Origin: an uncultured Spartobacteria bacterium
Lineage (GTDB): Bacteria > Verrucomicrobiota > Verrucomicrobiia > Chthoniobacterales > JAATET01
Reading direction: 5' to 3'
DNA: 5,098 nucleotides
Assembly: GCA_938011325.1 (NCBI GenBank)
Contig: CALLUD010000005.1
Span: 1-5,098, forward strand
The notes beneath the pieces were generated by a model. It did not search any database. It saw only the letters and a program-made list of their open reading frames with translations, and had not been told where the DNA came from. Of the stretch, positions 4,983 to 5,098 are shown piece by piece. Position numbers and translations under genes: made by a program. Position 1 is the stretch's first letter. The number at the start of each line of letters is the position of its first letter.

Positions 4983-5098
4983 AACTCACTCGTGTTCACC
5001 CGGAACTCACTCGTGTTCGCTCAGAACTCAGTCGTGTTCGCTCAGAACTCAGTCGTGTTCGCTCAGAACTCAGTCGTGTTCGCTTAGAACTCAGTCGT
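4983..5098. repeat. 21-bp tandem repeat array, cut by the window edge
   Basis: Five full units and one partial unit of 21 bp occur with no spacing: 4983-5003, 5004-5024, 5025-5045, 5046-5066, 5067-5087 and 5088-5098. The majority unit is AACTCAGTCGTGTTCGCTCAG on average, with variation at a few positions. Units 3 and 4 are identical; unit 1 is the most divergent (CACTCG and ACCCGG in place of CAGTCG and GCTCAG), so the array decays toward the Rhs gene. It would be in-frame in a coding sequence (7 codons), but I see no supporting gene here. It may extend beyond the window. Confidence 0.9.

Noticed and set aside
4805..4989. Frameshifted upstream continuation of Rhs tip 1 (LVVLWDERGQSWQIR)
   Set aside because: One inserted base would join it to the Rhs frame, but the region lacks YD repeats, and the Rhs-phase frame itself continues to about 4831 before a stop. 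Truncation at a joint is simpler.

Overview
The window looks like a stretch of accessory DNA from a fairly GC-rich Gram-negative bacterium. All recognisable genes lie on the minus strand, so transcription runs from high to low coordinates. The Rhs core variants and the RAYT-like transposase tail resemble those I associate with Verrucomicrobia and other PVC-type or environmental genomes. That placement is an impression from sequence style and is weak.

Right end to left end. (1) A 21-bp tandem repeat runs off the right edge (4983-5098). (2) It is followed by about 150 bp without a recognisable gene. This stretch holds an inverted repeat around a GGGGTCAGTCC-type motif (4818-4902), exactly where an Rhs reading frame begins. 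(3) Module 1 is a 5'-truncated Rhs tip (4804-3530) with a core ending in DPFGL and an unrecognised toxin-like C-terminal domain. Two bases later comes a small polytopic membrane protein (3527-3201), the probable immunity protein. (4) A remnant of about 310 bp (3163-2849) has a coding-like frame of unknown identity. It runs into an 82-bp segment (2767-2848) that is an exact copy of part of the transposase tail at 474-555. (5) Module 2 begins directly at the edge of that copy. It is a second, different Rhs tip (2698-1829, homology from about 2766) with a DPLGL core end and a C-terminal domain that has a His...Asn-Cys arrangement suggestive of a permuted papain/NlpC-like enzyme. It overlaps by ATGA a lipoprotein gene with a BamE/SmpA-like C-terminal part (1832-1443), the probable immunity protein. 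(6) About 650 bp without a gene is packed with hairpins, including a foldback element with arms near 911-948 and 1093-1130. (7) A broken RAYT/IS200-like transposase remnant (about 785-357) has two frameshifts. (8) The first 356 bp hold nothing I can identify.

Together this reads as an orphan Rhs tip array: displaced C-terminal toxin ends, each kept with its own immunity gene, on scaffolding of transposase remnants and repeats. Neither tip has an N-terminal secretion or wall-anchoring region here. They may therefore be silent donors for recombination with a full-length rhs gene, or be kept for their immunity genes. The most notable structural point is that module 2 lies between two exact 82-bp direct repeats, giving a 2,293-bp unit that homologous recombination could excise or duplicate.
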